Assembly: GCA_963762605.1 (NCBI GenBank)
Contig: CAVXLJ010000018.1
Coordinates: 124,001-188,000 of the forward strand
Reading direction: 5' to 3'
Source: CAVSRC01 sp963762605
GTDB taxonomy: Bacteria; Pseudomonadota; Alphaproteobacteria; Rhizobiales; Kaistiaceae
Length of the DNA: 64,000 nt
Part shown: piece by piece, positions 1 through 8,135 of the stretch
Layout: each line of letters starts with the position of its first letter
Position numbering within the stretch: position 1 is the first letter of the stretch
The notes under the pieces: model-generated
What the model saw: only the letters and a program-made list of their open reading frames with translations
Databases searched by the model: none
What the model was told of the DNA's origin: nothing
Translations under genes and position numbers: made by a program

Positions 1-647
1 CTGCGTGCCAGGCTGGACTTTTCATGTACCACGATCCGGCCGGGAAACTTCGCCTGCAAGTGGGCCTCGACGGCGGGATCATCGGTGGCTAGGAAAAAAC
101 GCGCATTAGCGTTGCGCTCGATCTCCTCCCGCATGGCTGCCTCGAAACCCTCGACGGGACTGCGCTGGATTGAACGCACGCTGTCAGTGCGGCGGATGTG
201 TATTCCCACCAGTTCGTCTCTGCCGTATCGGTCAATACGTGCCAATAAATCCGGCAGCGGCTGAAACATAGCAAAGGGTTTTTGCACCGGCCAAAACGGG
301 CTGTGGGTTCTCAAGTAGGCGTGGCGACACTGGGTGATGCGTTGTGCCAGTAGTTTCGATCCCAGCAAGGATTTGACATCGGGCTGCCTCAAATAACAGC
401 ATTTGAGCGGCGGGCTGTTGAGAACGCGGATCGCACGGCTCAGTATCTGGCGCCCGACGTGGGTGCGGATATTGATGACGTGGATGCCAGCTGGCTGCTC
501 GAACAGATCATGGAAGGTGGCGTTCAGCTCAGGCCCCAAAAACCACAGTACCGCCAGTCTAGCCTGTAATTCAGCCGCGAGGGCGCCGGCGGCGTCGACC
601 GCTCGCAAGCGATTGCACAGGCCATGGATCGGCTGAATGACCAGCAT
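1..647 (-). CDS. Fucosyltransferase-like protein, 5' part (partial at window edge)
   Basis: An open frame runs from ATG at 647 down to base 1 without a stop (about 215 codons), so the 3' end lies outside the window. The N-terminus reads MLVIQPIHGLCNRLRAV and is followed by a Rossmann-like stretch. Near residue 134 it has GIHIRRTDS, then FFLATDDPAVEAHL. The HxRRxD signature and the 'G-x-CNR' start are typical of GT-B fucosyltransferase-like enzymes (NodZ, alpha-1,2/1,6-fucosyltransferase and O-fucosyltransferase superfamily), which transfer sugar from a GDP-sugar. The actual donor and acceptor cannot be told. Composition is less GC-rich than neighbouring genes, a mild hint of transfer. The family is clear from motifs; the function is inferred. 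Confidence 0.75.
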   Translation of the reverse strand, partial: MLVIQPIHGLCNRLRAVDAAGALAAELQARLAVLWFLGPELNATFHDLFEQPAGIHVINIRTHVGRQILSRAIRVLNSPPLKCCYLRQPDVKSLLGSKLLAQRITQCRHAYLRTHSPFWPVQKPFAMFQPLPDLLARIDRYGRDELVGIHIRRTDSVRSIQRSPVEGFEAAMREEIERNANARFFLATDDPAVEAHLQAKFPGRIVVHEKSSLAR

Positions 648-963
648 AGGATGCTTTCAAGGGTGAATTGCTGACTTCTTCACGGGGCGTCATCAGTCAA
701 AACATAGCGGCACCGAACCCATTCGCGCAACGATAGCTCGCGCGACGGGCGGACGCGTTAGTTCATAAACGTAGTTCTGCCAGCGGGGAAATTTGTGCCG
801 ATCGCGCGGCACGGTGCGGATCGGCCCCCATTGGGTGGTCCGGGTTGAATGTCAGTTCAAGGTTGTTGGTTGAGCCAGTTTGTCCGGGGCAGCCGGTAGA
901 GCGGGCCAAGCGGCGAATTCCCCGCTTGCCTGACTCGCGGGCGTGTGATCCGGTGACGGCTCC
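648..963. other. Intergenic region without a recognisable gene
   Basis: About 316 bases separate the divergent fucosyltransferase-like gene and the DMT transporter gene. I see no convincing coding frame, RNA gene or repeat. The promoters of both divergent genes should lie here, but no clear -35/-10 pair stands out. Confidence 0.5.
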
Positions 964-1917
964 ATGGAGCCTCCCTTCGAACGGGCGCAGCCGGGCGTCG
1001 GAATCGCGCTCAAGCTCACGTCCACCATCGTCTTCACGCTGATGTCGACGCTCGTGAAACTGGCGAGCGCGGACTATCCGATCGGCGAGATTGTCTTCTT
1101 CCGCAGCTTCTTTGCGCTGGTGCCGGTGCTTCTGTGGGTGGCGGCGCGCGGGCGCTTCCCGGAGGTGTTGTACACCCGGAAGATCCACCGCCATTTCTTC
1201 CGCTCGGCGACCGGCGCCATCAGCATGTTCGCCGGCTTCACCGCGCTGTCGCTGCTGCCGATCGCCGATGCCACCGCCATCGGTTATGCGGCACCGCTGA
1301 TGACGGTCGTGCTGGCCGTCATCTTTCTCGGCGAGAAGGTGCGCATCTATCGCTGGTCGGCGGTCGTGATCGGCTTCATCGGCGTGCTGGTCATCCTGTC
1401 GGATTATGTTGGCCCGGCCGCCACCGGCGCACACGAGCGCAGCACCACCGGCGCGCTCATTGCCGTTGCCGGAGCGCTCCTCGGCGCCTTCGCCTCCACT
1501 CAGGTGCGCGACATGGTGCGCTTCGAGGCGCCGTCGACCATCGTGATCTATTTTTCGCTGTTCTGCGCCATGGCCGGCCTCGTCAGCATCCCGTTCACGC
1601 CCTGGGTGATGCCCGGCCCGCTCGATTCCGCCACGCTGGTCGGCGCCGGCATCTTCGGTGGCATCGGCCAGGTGACCATGACGCAGAGCTTCCGCCACGC
1701 CGACGCATCGGTGATCGCGCCCTTCGATTACACCTCGATGATCTGGGCGCTGATCGTCAGCCTGGTCGTGTTCAACACCTGGCCGAGCGGCATCATGCTC
1801 GTCGGCACCGCCATCGTCATCGGCGCCGGGCTGTTCGTCATCTATCGCGAGCGCCGCCTTGGCATCGAGCGCAACCGCTCGAAGCAGGCGCAGACACCGA
1901 CCACGCCGTTGACATGA
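964..1917 (+). CDS. EamA/DMT-family transporter
   Basis: A 317-residue integral membrane protein with about ten hydrophobic segments in two related halves, the pattern of the drug/metabolite transporter superfamily. Recognisable family stretches are PIGEIVFFRSFFALVPV near residue 40 and TAIGYAAPLMTVVLAVIFLGE near residue 108, the helix ending in the conserved Gly-Glu of EamA domains. It probably exports or imports a small organic molecule across the inner membrane; the substrate is unknown. The ATG at 964 is the first start after an in-frame stop at 946. The C-terminal tail is basic and cytoplasmic (ERRLGIERNRSKQAQ). Confidence 0.85.
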   Translation: MEPPFERAQPGVGIALKLTSTIVFTLMSTLVKLASADYPIGEIVFFRSFFALVPVLLWVAARGRFPEVLYTRKIHRHFFRSATGAISMFAGFTALSLLPIADATAIGYAAPLMTVVLAVIFLGEKVRIYRWSAVVIGFIGVLVILSDYVGPAATGAHERSTTGALIAVAGALLGAFASTQVRDMVRFEAPSTIVIYFSLFCAMAGLVSIPFTPWVMPGPLDSATLVGAGIFGGIGQVTMTQSFRHADASVIAPFDYTSMIWALIVSLVVFNTWPSGIMLVGTAIVIGAGLFVIYRERRLGIERNRSKQAQTPTTPLT

Positions 1918-1989
1918 GCCGAGCTACCACTTGAACCGGCTGCGTTGCGGGCCTAGCTGTGCGCCGGCCAACGACAGGGCTGTACAATC

Positions 1990-2793
1990 ATGACCGCCAT
2001 CGCCGTCACCATTGCGGGCTCCGATTCCGGCGGCGGCGCCGGTATCCAGGCCGACCTCAAGACGTTCTCGGCGCTGGGCGTCTACGGCGCCTCGGTGGTC
2101 ACCGCGCTGACCGCACAGAATACGCTTGGCGTCAGCGCCATCCATGCGGTGCCGGCGGATTTCGTCACGGCCGAGATCGACGCGGTCTTCTCCGACCTTG
2201 ACGTCGACGCGGTGAAGATCGGCATGCTCGGCGCGCCGGACGTCATCGCTGCCGTCGCCGAGGGGCTCGAACGCTGGCGCCAGACCCGCGTGGTGCTCGA
2301 TCCGGTGATGGTGGCGACAAGCGGCGATCCTCTCGTCCCCGACGAAGCGGTGGCCGCCATCCGCGACCGGCTCATCCCGCGCGCCATGATCGTGACACCG
2401 AATCTGCCGGAGGCGGCGCGCCTGCTGGGCGAACCGGTTGCTGCCGACCGGGCGGCGATGGAGGTGCAGGCCGCGCGGCTGCTCGAGCTTGGTGCCCATG
2501 CGGTGCTCATCAAGGGCGGCCATGCCAGCGGCGCGGAGAGCGCCGATTTCATGCTCACCACGCATAGCCAGCGCTGGCTGGTGGCGCCTCGCCTGGACAC
2601 GGAGAACACGCACGGCACCGGCTGCACGCTGTCCTCGGCGATCGCCGCCGGCCTTGCCTTGGGGCGCGACCTGGACGATGCGGTGGCTGCCGCCAAGGAC
2701 TACCTCACCGCAGCACTTGCTGCCGCCGACCGGCTCAGCATCGGCAAGGGCAGAGGGCCGGTCCACCATTTCCATCAATGGTGGACGTCGTGA
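1990..2793 (+). CDS. thiD: Hydroxymethylpyrimidine/phosphomethylpyrimidine kinase
   Basis: ThiD phosphorylates hydroxymethylpyrimidine and then its monophosphate, feeding the pyrimidine half of thiamine diphosphate synthesis. The 267-residue length is normal for the ribokinase-fold family. The N-terminal IAGSDSGGGAGIQADLK and KIGMLG segments bind the pyrimidine. The C-terminal GTGCTLSSAIAAGLALG is the anion-hole/catalytic motif, with the catalytic Cys present. No other thiamine gene or TPP riboswitch is visible nearby, so it appears to stand alone or to be co-transcribed with the preceding transporter (72-base gap). Confidence 0.95.
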   Translation: MTAIAVTIAGSDSGGGAGIQADLKTFSALGVYGASVVTALTAQNTLGVSAIHAVPADFVTAEIDAVFSDLDVDAVKIGMLGAPDVIAAVAEGLERWRQTRVVLDPVMVATSGDPLVPDEAVAAIRDRLIPRAMIVTPNLPEAARLLGEPVAADRAAMEVQAARLLELGAHAVLIKGGHASGAESADFMLTTHSQRWLVAPRLDTENTHGTGCTLSSAIAAGLALGRDLDDAVAAAKDYLTAALAAADRLSIGKGRGPVHHFHQWWTS

Positions 2794-2795
2794 CT

Positions 2796-2825
2796 CAAAA
2801 CGGCGGCCCGAAGGCCGCCGTCTGT
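2796..2825. terminator. Intrinsic terminator between convergent thiD and FAH-family gene
   Basis: A perfect 9-bp GC-rich stem (2800-2808 with 2813-2821) closes a CGAA tetraloop. On the minus strand it is followed by four Ts, so it should end transcription of the FAH-family gene. It also lies just past the thiD stop and may act in both directions. Confidence 0.75.
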
Positions 2826-2851
2826 CGGTTACACGAAGCGGGTGGTGCTGC

Positions 2852-3706
2852 TCAGCCCTTGAATTTGACCACCGTCTGGGTCTGCTCGCCGAGCCCGGCA
2901 ATGCCCAGGTGGATGGTCTCGCCGCCCTTGAGGTAGCGCGGCGTCGGCTTGAGTCCCATGCCAACGCCCGGCGGCGTGCCGGTGGTGATGACATCACCGG
3001 GGTCGAGGCGCACGAACTGGCTGACATGGCTCACCAGCGCGGCGACGCCGAAGATCATGGTCTTGGTGTTGCCGGTCTGCATGCGCTTGCCGTTGACCTC
3101 GAGGAACATGTCGAGGTCCTGCGGATTCTTGACTTCGTCCGGCGTCACCAGCCAGGGGCCGAGCGGTCCGAAGGTGGGGCAGCCCTTGCCCTTGGTCCAC
3201 TGGCCGCCGCCGCGATTCATCTGGTAGTCGCGCTCCGAGACGTCGTTGCACACGGCATAGCCGGCGATCGCCTTGAGTGCGTCCTTCTCGGAGATGTAGC
3301 TGCCGCCCTTGCCGATGACGACGGCAAGCTCGACCTCCCAGTCGGTCTTCTTGGAGCCCTTGGGAATCATCACGTCGTCGTTCGGCCCGATGATGCAGTT
3401 CGGTGCCTTGCTGAAGACGATCGGTTCATTGGGCACCGGCAGATTGCTCTCCGCGGCATGGTCAACGTAGTTGAGGCCGATGGCGAGGAAGTTGCCGACA
3501 CCGGCGACGCTGGGGCCGATGCGCACGCCCTTGCGCACCTTGGGCAGGCTCTCCGGCTTGACCTTGCGGATCTTGGCAATGGCGCCGGCGGCCAGAGTCG
3601 CCGCCGAAATGTCGGGAACGACGGAGGAAAGGTCGCGGATCGTGCCGTCCTTGGCGAGGATGCCCGGCTTCTCGCGGCCCTTCGGGCCGTATCGCAACAG
3701 CTTCAT
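2852..3706 (-). CDS. Fumarylacetoacetate hydrolase (FAH) family protein
   Basis: A 284-residue protein with the FAH fold. The N-terminal domain begins MKLLRYGPKG. The catalytic domain carries GLNYVDHAAE (near residue 78), the metal-binding WEVELAVVIGK (near residue 123), NDVSERDYQ and TTGTPPGVG. Family members are Mg2+-dependent hydrolases or decarboxylases of acylpyruvate-type substrates. The closest well-known relatives of this shape are ureidoglycolate lyase-like and 2,4-diketo-3-deoxy-L-fuconate hydrolase-like proteins. No pathway partner is adjacent, so the substrate stays open. It is transcribed alone and ends in the terminator at 2796-2825. Confidence 0.88.
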   Translation of the reverse strand: MKLLRYGPKGREKPGILAKDGTIRDLSSVVPDISAATLAAGAIAKIRKVKPESLPKVRKGVRIGPSVAGVGNFLAIGLNYVDHAAESNLPVPNEPIVFSKAPNCIIGPNDDVMIPKGSKKTDWEVELAVVIGKGGSYISEKDALKAIAGYAVCNDVSERDYQMNRGGGQWTKGKGCPTFGPLGPWLVTPDEVKNPQDLDMFLEVNGKRMQTGNTKTMIFGVAALVSHVSQFVRLDPGDVITTGTPPGVGMGLKPTPRYLKGGETIHLGIAGLGEQTQTVVKFKG

Positions 3707-3951
3707 AAGTTGTTCTTCTCCCAGGTGTTGATCGCGTCCGCGTAGGGTGCTCGCAAGAAAGGGAGATCAAGCCGCAAAGACCCCGCGCCGAAGTGCCCGA
3801 CGGCAACGCGATTCAGCTTCCCCCTTCAGCGCACGAATTAGAGCCTTTTGCCGCCCGATGGAACCGAATCCGGACGCATGGGCGCATTTGAATCACGCCG
3901 GCTGACGTCGGTGCAGTCGCCGTCGGGCAATTCGCTCTGGCCAAAATGCAA

Positions 3952-3974
3952 TTAGGTCAGTATTGTTGACCTAA
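3952..3974. promoter_or_regulatory. Palindromic operator candidate upstream of LysE-family exporter gene
   Basis: A perfect 8-bp inverted repeat, TTAGGTCA and TGACCTAA, separated by 7 bases, ends 20 bases before the exporter start. Its position and symmetry suggest a dimeric repressor or activator site. No regulator gene is adjacent, so the binding protein is unknown. The rest of the 3707-3994 gap shows nothing else. Confidence 0.5.
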
Positions 3975-3994
3975 ATAACCGAGAAGACTGTCCG

Positions 3995-4585
3995 ATGGAA
4001 ACGTCCCTGCCGCTGATCGCCTTCGTCGTCGCCGCGACCACCACGCCCGGTCCCAACAACCTTCTGCTGCTTGCCTCCGGGGCCAATTGGGGGCTCGCTC
4101 GCACGCTGCCGCACATCGCCGGCATCACGCTCGGCTTTCCGGTGATGATCGTCGCTGTCGGCCTTGGCGTCAGCGTGGTGTTCGAGGCGGCGCCGTGGCT
4201 TCATCAGGCGCTGCAATATGTCGCCTTCGCCTATCTGTGCTGGCTGGCCTGGCGCATCGCCACGGCGGCGCGACCGGGCGATGCGGGGGGCATCCGCCGG
4301 CCGTTCAATGTGTGGGAGGCGGCGGCGTTCCAGTGGGTCAATCCCAAGGCCTGGACGATGATCCTCAGCGGCATGACCGTGTTCGTCGATCCGGCCGGCA
4401 ACAAGTCTCTCCAAGTGCTTGGCATTGCGGCACTTTTCGCGGTCGTCGTGGTGCCGAACTGCATCGCCTGGGCGGCTTTCGGTCGCGCCATCGCCAGCTT
4501 TCTGGCGGATGACCGGCGCCGGCGTTGGTTCAACGCCGGGATGGCCGTGCTGCTGGTCATCTCGGTGCTGCCGGTCCTCACTTGA
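3995..4585 (+). CDS. LysE/RhtB-family amino-acid exporter
   Basis: A 196-residue inner-membrane protein with about six hydrophobic helices. The N-terminal ATTTPGPNNLLLLASG is the conserved TPGPN loop of the LysE/RhtB exporters, and FQWVNPKAWTMIL (near residue 113) is the second family hallmark. These proteins export amino acids or related metabolites by proton exchange; the substrate here cannot be read from sequence. A palindromic operator candidate sits directly upstream, suggesting substrate-responsive control. Confidence 0.88.
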   Translation: METSLPLIAFVVAATTTPGPNNLLLLASGANWGLARTLPHIAGITLGFPVMIVAVGLGVSVVFEAAPWLHQALQYVAFAYLCWLAWRIATAARPGDAGGIRRPFNVWEAAAFQWVNPKAWTMILSGMTVFVDPAGNKSLQVLGIAALFAVVVVPNCIAWAAFGRAIASFLADDRRRRWFNAGMAVLLVISVLPVLT

Positions 4586-4668
4586 ACGGGCGTGGCCGCC
4601 AGCCTATGCAGCGGGCGGGCGACCCAATACGATGACCGGCCGATACTCGACGCCCGAGGCGGGGAAGT

Positions 4669-5700
4669 GTGATTCGTCTTTTGATCGCGACCGACGCCTG
4701 GCGTCCCCAGGTCAACGGTGTCGTGCGGAGCATTGAACGGCTGGTTGACGAGCTGCCGCGGCTTGGTGCCGAGGTGACGGTCTTGTCGCCCGGCTGGTTC
4801 CGCTCGGTTCCGCTGCCGACCTACAAGGAAATCCGGTTGGCCATCGCCCGGCCGTCGACCTTCGCCCGCCATATCGCGGAGATCAAGCCGGACGCCATCC
4901 ACGTCGCCACCGAGGGCCCGGTGGGCATCGGCGTGCGCCGCTGGTGCCTGCGCAATCACCGCCGCTTCACCACCAGCTATCACACGCGCTTTCCTGAATA
5001 TATCGCCAAGCGCGTGCCGGTCCCGCTGACATGGACCTATTCGGCCCTGCGTCGCTTCCACAATGCCGGCAATGGCTGCATGGTCGCCACGCCGACGCTG
5101 CGCGCCGACCTCGCCCGCCGCGGCTTCGAAAACCTTATGCACTGGACGCGCGGCGTCGACGGCACGCTGTTTCGCCCGCGCGAAGGGGCGCGCCTGCCGT
5201 TCCCCGGACCGATCTTCCTCTATGTCGGCCGCATCGCGGTCGAAAAGAACCTGGAAGCCTTCCTGGCGCTCGACCTGCCGGGCAGCAAGGTGGTCGTCGG
5301 CGACGGTCCCGACCTCGGCCGGCTCAAGTCGGTCTATCCGGATGTTCATTTCCTCGGCGTGATGACCGGCGAAGACCTGGCCAAGGCCTATGCCGGTGCC
5401 GACGTCTTCGTCTTCCCCAGCCGCACCGATACCTTCGGCATGGTGCTTCTCGAGGCGCTGGCCGCGGGATTGCCGGTCGCCGCCTATCCGGTGCCGGGGC
5501 CGCTCGACGTGATCGGTCCGGCGCCGGTCGGCGTGCTCGACGAGGACCTCAGGACGGCTGCGCTGGCCGCTCTCGAAATCCCCCGCGAACGCTGCCGCGC
5601 ATTCGCCCTGGAACATAGCTGGGAGGCGAGCGCCCGCCAGTTCGTCGACAATGTCGTGACCGGCGAGGGCGATCAGGCGGCGAAGCTGGTCTTCGCCTGA
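4669..5700 (+). CDS. GT4-family glycosyltransferase
   Basis: A 343-residue GT-B glycosyltransferase. The N-terminal acceptor domain starts MIRLLIATDAWRPQVNGVVRS. The C-terminal donor domain has FLYVGRIAVEKNLEAFL (near residue 184), VVGDGP, and SRTDTFGMVLLEALAAGLPV (near residue 250), the E-x7-E type nucleotide-sugar motif. It resembles mannosyl- and sulfoquinovosyl/glucosyl-diacylglycerol transferases, so a membrane glycolipid role is plausible but not proven. The start is GTG, preceded by GGGGAA. The following dehydratase gene begins 10 bases after its stop, so they are probably co-transcribed. Confidence 0.88.
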   Translation: MIRLLIATDAWRPQVNGVVRSIERLVDELPRLGAEVTVLSPGWFRSVPLPTYKEIRLAIARPSTFARHIAEIKPDAIHVATEGPVGIGVRRWCLRNHRRFTTSYHTRFPEYIAKRVPVPLTWTYSALRRFHNAGNGCMVATPTLRADLARRGFENLMHWTRGVDGTLFRPREGARLPFPGPIFLYVGRIAVEKNLEAFLALDLPGSKVVVGDGPDLGRLKSVYPDVHFLGVMTGEDLAKAYAGADVFVFPSRTDTFGMVLLEALAAGLPVAAYPVPGPLDVIGPAPVGVLDEDLRTAALAALEIPRERCRAFALEHSWEASARQFVDNVVTGEGDQAAKLVFA

Positions 5701-5710
5701 GGTAGAGCCG

Positions 5711-6706
5711 ATGACGACCGAAACCCCGACCCTGCCGACGATTGCCGATGTGCACCGCGCCGCCGAGCGCATCGCCGGCCACGCCGTGCGCACGCCGCTC
5801 ATTTCGAACCCGTTTCTCGACGAGCAGGTCGGCGGGCGCGTATTGCTCAAATGCGAGAACCTGCAGCGCACCGGCGCGTTCAAGTTCCGTGGCGCCTACA
5901 ATGCGTTGGCCGCGCTGCCCCGCGAGACCCGCAGCCGCGGCGTCGTCGCGGTGTCGTCGGGCAACCATGCCCAGGGCGTGGCCGAGGCGGCCCGCCTGTT
6001 CGGCGTGCGTGCCACCATCGTCATGCCGGCCGATGCGCCCGAGATCAAACGGCTCAGGACCGAGCGCAGCGGCGGGCGCATCGTCAGCTACGACCGCGCC
6101 AGCGAGGACCGCGACGCGGTGGTGGCGCGCATCATTGCCGAGCACGGCGGCACGCTTGTCCATCCCTTCAACAACCCGCACGTCATTGCGGGCCAGGGGA
6201 CGGTGGGCCTGGAGATCGTCGAGGATTGCGAAGCTGCCGGCGCGCGGCCCGATGCGGTGCTGATTCCGACCAGCGGCGGCGGGCTGTCGGCCGGCATCGG
6301 TCTGGCGGTCCGCGACTGGTCGCCGGACACCGGGATCGTTCTGGTCGAGCCGGAGGGCTTCGACGATTTCCGCCGGTCGCTTGCCGCCGGTGAGATCGTC
6401 GCCAATCAGCGCTCGGCGGGCTCGGTCTGCGACGCTCTGCTCATCCAGCAGCCGGGCGCGCTCGGCTTTGCCATCAACCGTGCCAACGGCGCCACCGGCC
6501 TGGCCGTCAGCGACGATGAGGCGCTCACCGCCGTGGCTTTTGCTTTCCGCGAGCTGAAGCTGGTGGTGGAGCCCGGTGGGGCGGTGGCGCTGGCGGCGAT
6601 TCTGGCCGGACATGTGGAGACCCGCGACCGCACATTAGTGGTGGTGCTGTCCGGCGGTAATATCGATGGGCCGATGCTGGCCGAGGCGCTGGCGCGCGGC
6701 GACTAG
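5711..6706 (+). CDS. Threonine/serine dehydratase-like PLP enzyme
   Basis: A 331-residue fold-type II PLP enzyme. The cofactor lysine is in TGAFKFRGAYNAL (about residue 57), SSGNHAQGVAEAA is the substrate loop and TSGGGLSAGIG is the glycine-rich phosphate-binding loop. Length and lack of a C-terminal ACT domain match catabolic-type threonine dehydratase or serine/threonine racemase-like enzymes rather than full-length IlvA. It would deaminate L-threonine or L-serine to a 2-oxo acid and ammonia in the cytoplasm. Exact substrate preference is not decidable from sequence. Confidence 0.88.
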   Translation: MTTETPTLPTIADVHRAAERIAGHAVRTPLISNPFLDEQVGGRVLLKCENLQRTGAFKFRGAYNALAALPRETRSRGVVAVSSGNHAQGVAEAARLFGVRATIVMPADAPEIKRLRTERSGGRIVSYDRASEDRDAVVARIIAEHGGTLVHPFNNPHVIAGQGTVGLEIVEDCEAAGARPDAVLIPTSGGGLSAGIGLAVRDWSPDTGIVLVEPEGFDDFRRSLAAGEIVANQRSAGSVCDALLIQQPGALGFAINRANGATGLAVSDDEALTAVAFAFRELKLVVEPGGAVALAAILAGHVETRDRTLVVVLSGGNIDGPMLAEALARGD

Positions 6707-6879
6707 GCGCCAGGTGATTTGGGGGCGATGCAGGTGTCGGCGACATTGGTGGCCGGGCTTTGCCGCGGTGCTGGCATGGCTGATGGTCGCCGCAGCCGGT
6801 TTCTCCTGCTAATCTTTGCGGAATCGGTCGCCGCCATCGTTCGTTTCCCGCTTTCCCGCGATCGCATCAGCAAACGATC

Positions 6880-8061
6880 ATGCCCGCCTCAAGCGCTTCG
6901 GCTGCGGCGCAGCGCGACTTTGCGCTCCGCATGTCGGTCTTCTTCGCCGGCTTCTTTCTGGTCAACGGCGTGGTCCAGCCGTTTTTTCCGGTATGGCTGC
7001 AGGCGCGCGGCCTTTCGGAAGTGGAAATCGCCAACTGCGTCGCCTTTCCGGCGCTGCTCCGCGTGCTGCTGACGCCGCTTGCAGGCATCTATGCCGACCG
7101 CGCCCGGAGCCGCCGCTTTGCGGTCATCACGCTGACACTGCCGGCCGCGCTCGTCTTCCTGTTCGCGTGGCGGGCAACCGGCTTCTGGCCGCTGCTGCTG
7201 ATCACCGGCACGGCGCTGACGCTGGCTGCGATCGCCAGTCCGCCGGCAATGGCGCTGGCGCTTACCGGCGTGCGCCGTCATGGCGTCGATTTCGGGCGCA
7301 TGCGCATGGCCGGCACCATCTCCTTCGGCATCGCCAATGTCGGTGCCGGCGCGGTCCTCGGCATCCTCCATGCGGAGGCAGCCTTCTGGCTGATCCTGAT
7401 CGCCATGGCGTTGTCGGCGGGGGCCGCTTTCGCGCTGCCGGCGGCGCCGCCGGTCGAGCGGGCGCACCACGATGCCGACGTTTCCGGTCAGCGGCCGCTA
7501 CGGGCTCTCCTCGGCGACCGGGCCTTTCTGGCGCTGATGGCCGCCAGCGCGCTCTCCGTGGCCAGTCACGCCATGCTCAACAGCTTCGGCAGCATCCAAT
7601 GGCATCGCCTCGGCTTTTCCAGCTTTCAGATCGGTGGTTTCTGGGCGATCGGCCTGGTTGCGGAAGTCCTGGTGTTCCTGTCGTCGCGACCGTTGCTGCG
7701 CCGTCTCGGCCCGCATGGACTGCTGATGCTGGGCGCGGCGGCCGGCGTTGTGCGCTGGTCGCTTTTCCCGCTGGAGCCGGGCCTGATCGGCACTGTGCTG
7801 CTGCAGAGCTTCCACGGATTGACGTTCGGTGCCAATGCCCTTGGCATCCAGAACCTGATCGCACGCGCGATCCCGGAGCAGATGACCGCGTCGGCGCAGG
7901 GCATCTACGCCATGTTCGTCGGCCTGCTGCTGGCTGCCGTCACCGCCCTTGCCGGGCCGCTCTATGCCGGCTTCGGCATCAACGGATTCCTGTTCATGGT
8001 CCCGGTGTCGGGCACCAGCCTGGCGATCCTGATGCTGTTTCGCCGCGCTGCCCGGAGGTGA
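6880..8061 (+). CDS. MFS transporter, HcaT/PPP-like
   Basis: A 393-residue protein with about twelve hydrophobic helices. The start region FFLVNGVVQPFFPVWLQARGLS and the loop ADRARSRRFAVIT are typical of the phenylpropionate-permease-like (MFS_1-like, HcaT) branch of the major facilitator superfamily. The C-terminal half ends in GINGFLFMVPVSGTSLAILMLFRRAARR. It is likely a proton-coupled uptake or efflux carrier; the substrate is unknown and no catabolic genes adjoin it. It is followed by a strong terminator. Confidence 0.85.
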   Translation: MPASSASAAAQRDFALRMSVFFAGFFLVNGVVQPFFPVWLQARGLSEVEIANCVAFPALLRVLLTPLAGIYADRARSRRFAVITLTLPAALVFLFAWRATGFWPLLLITGTALTLAAIASPPAMALALTGVRRHGVDFGRMRMAGTISFGIANVGAGAVLGILHAEAAFWLILIAMALSAGAAFALPAAPPVERAHHDADVSGQRPLRALLGDRAFLALMAASALSVASHAMLNSFGSIQWHRLGFSSFQIGGFWAIGLVAEVLVFLSSRPLLRRLGPHGLLMLGAAAGVVRWSLFPLEPGLIGTVLLQSFHGLTFGANALGIQNLIARAIPEQMTASAQGIYAMFVGLLLAAVTALAGPLYAGFGINGFLFMVPVSGTSLAILMLFRRAARR

Positions 8062-8078
8062 CCGGCGCTTCAAAATGA

Positions 8079-8111
8079 AAGGGCGCGAGCCGGAGCCCGC
8101 GCCCTTCTTTT
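8079..8111. terminator. Bidirectional intrinsic terminator
   Basis: A 9-bp stem (8079-8087 with 8098-8106, AAGGGCGCG/CGCGCCCTT) with a 10-base loop is followed by CTTTT on the plus strand. It lies between the convergent MFS transporter and GPR-like genes and can serve both. Confidence 0.75.
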
Positions 8112-8135
8112 CCGGTTGTGCGTCAGGTCCGGATA

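Noticed and set aside
763..1698. A 311-codon open frame on the minus strand
   Set aside because: It is antisense to the DMT transporter gene, with low-complexity Arg/Gly/His composition.
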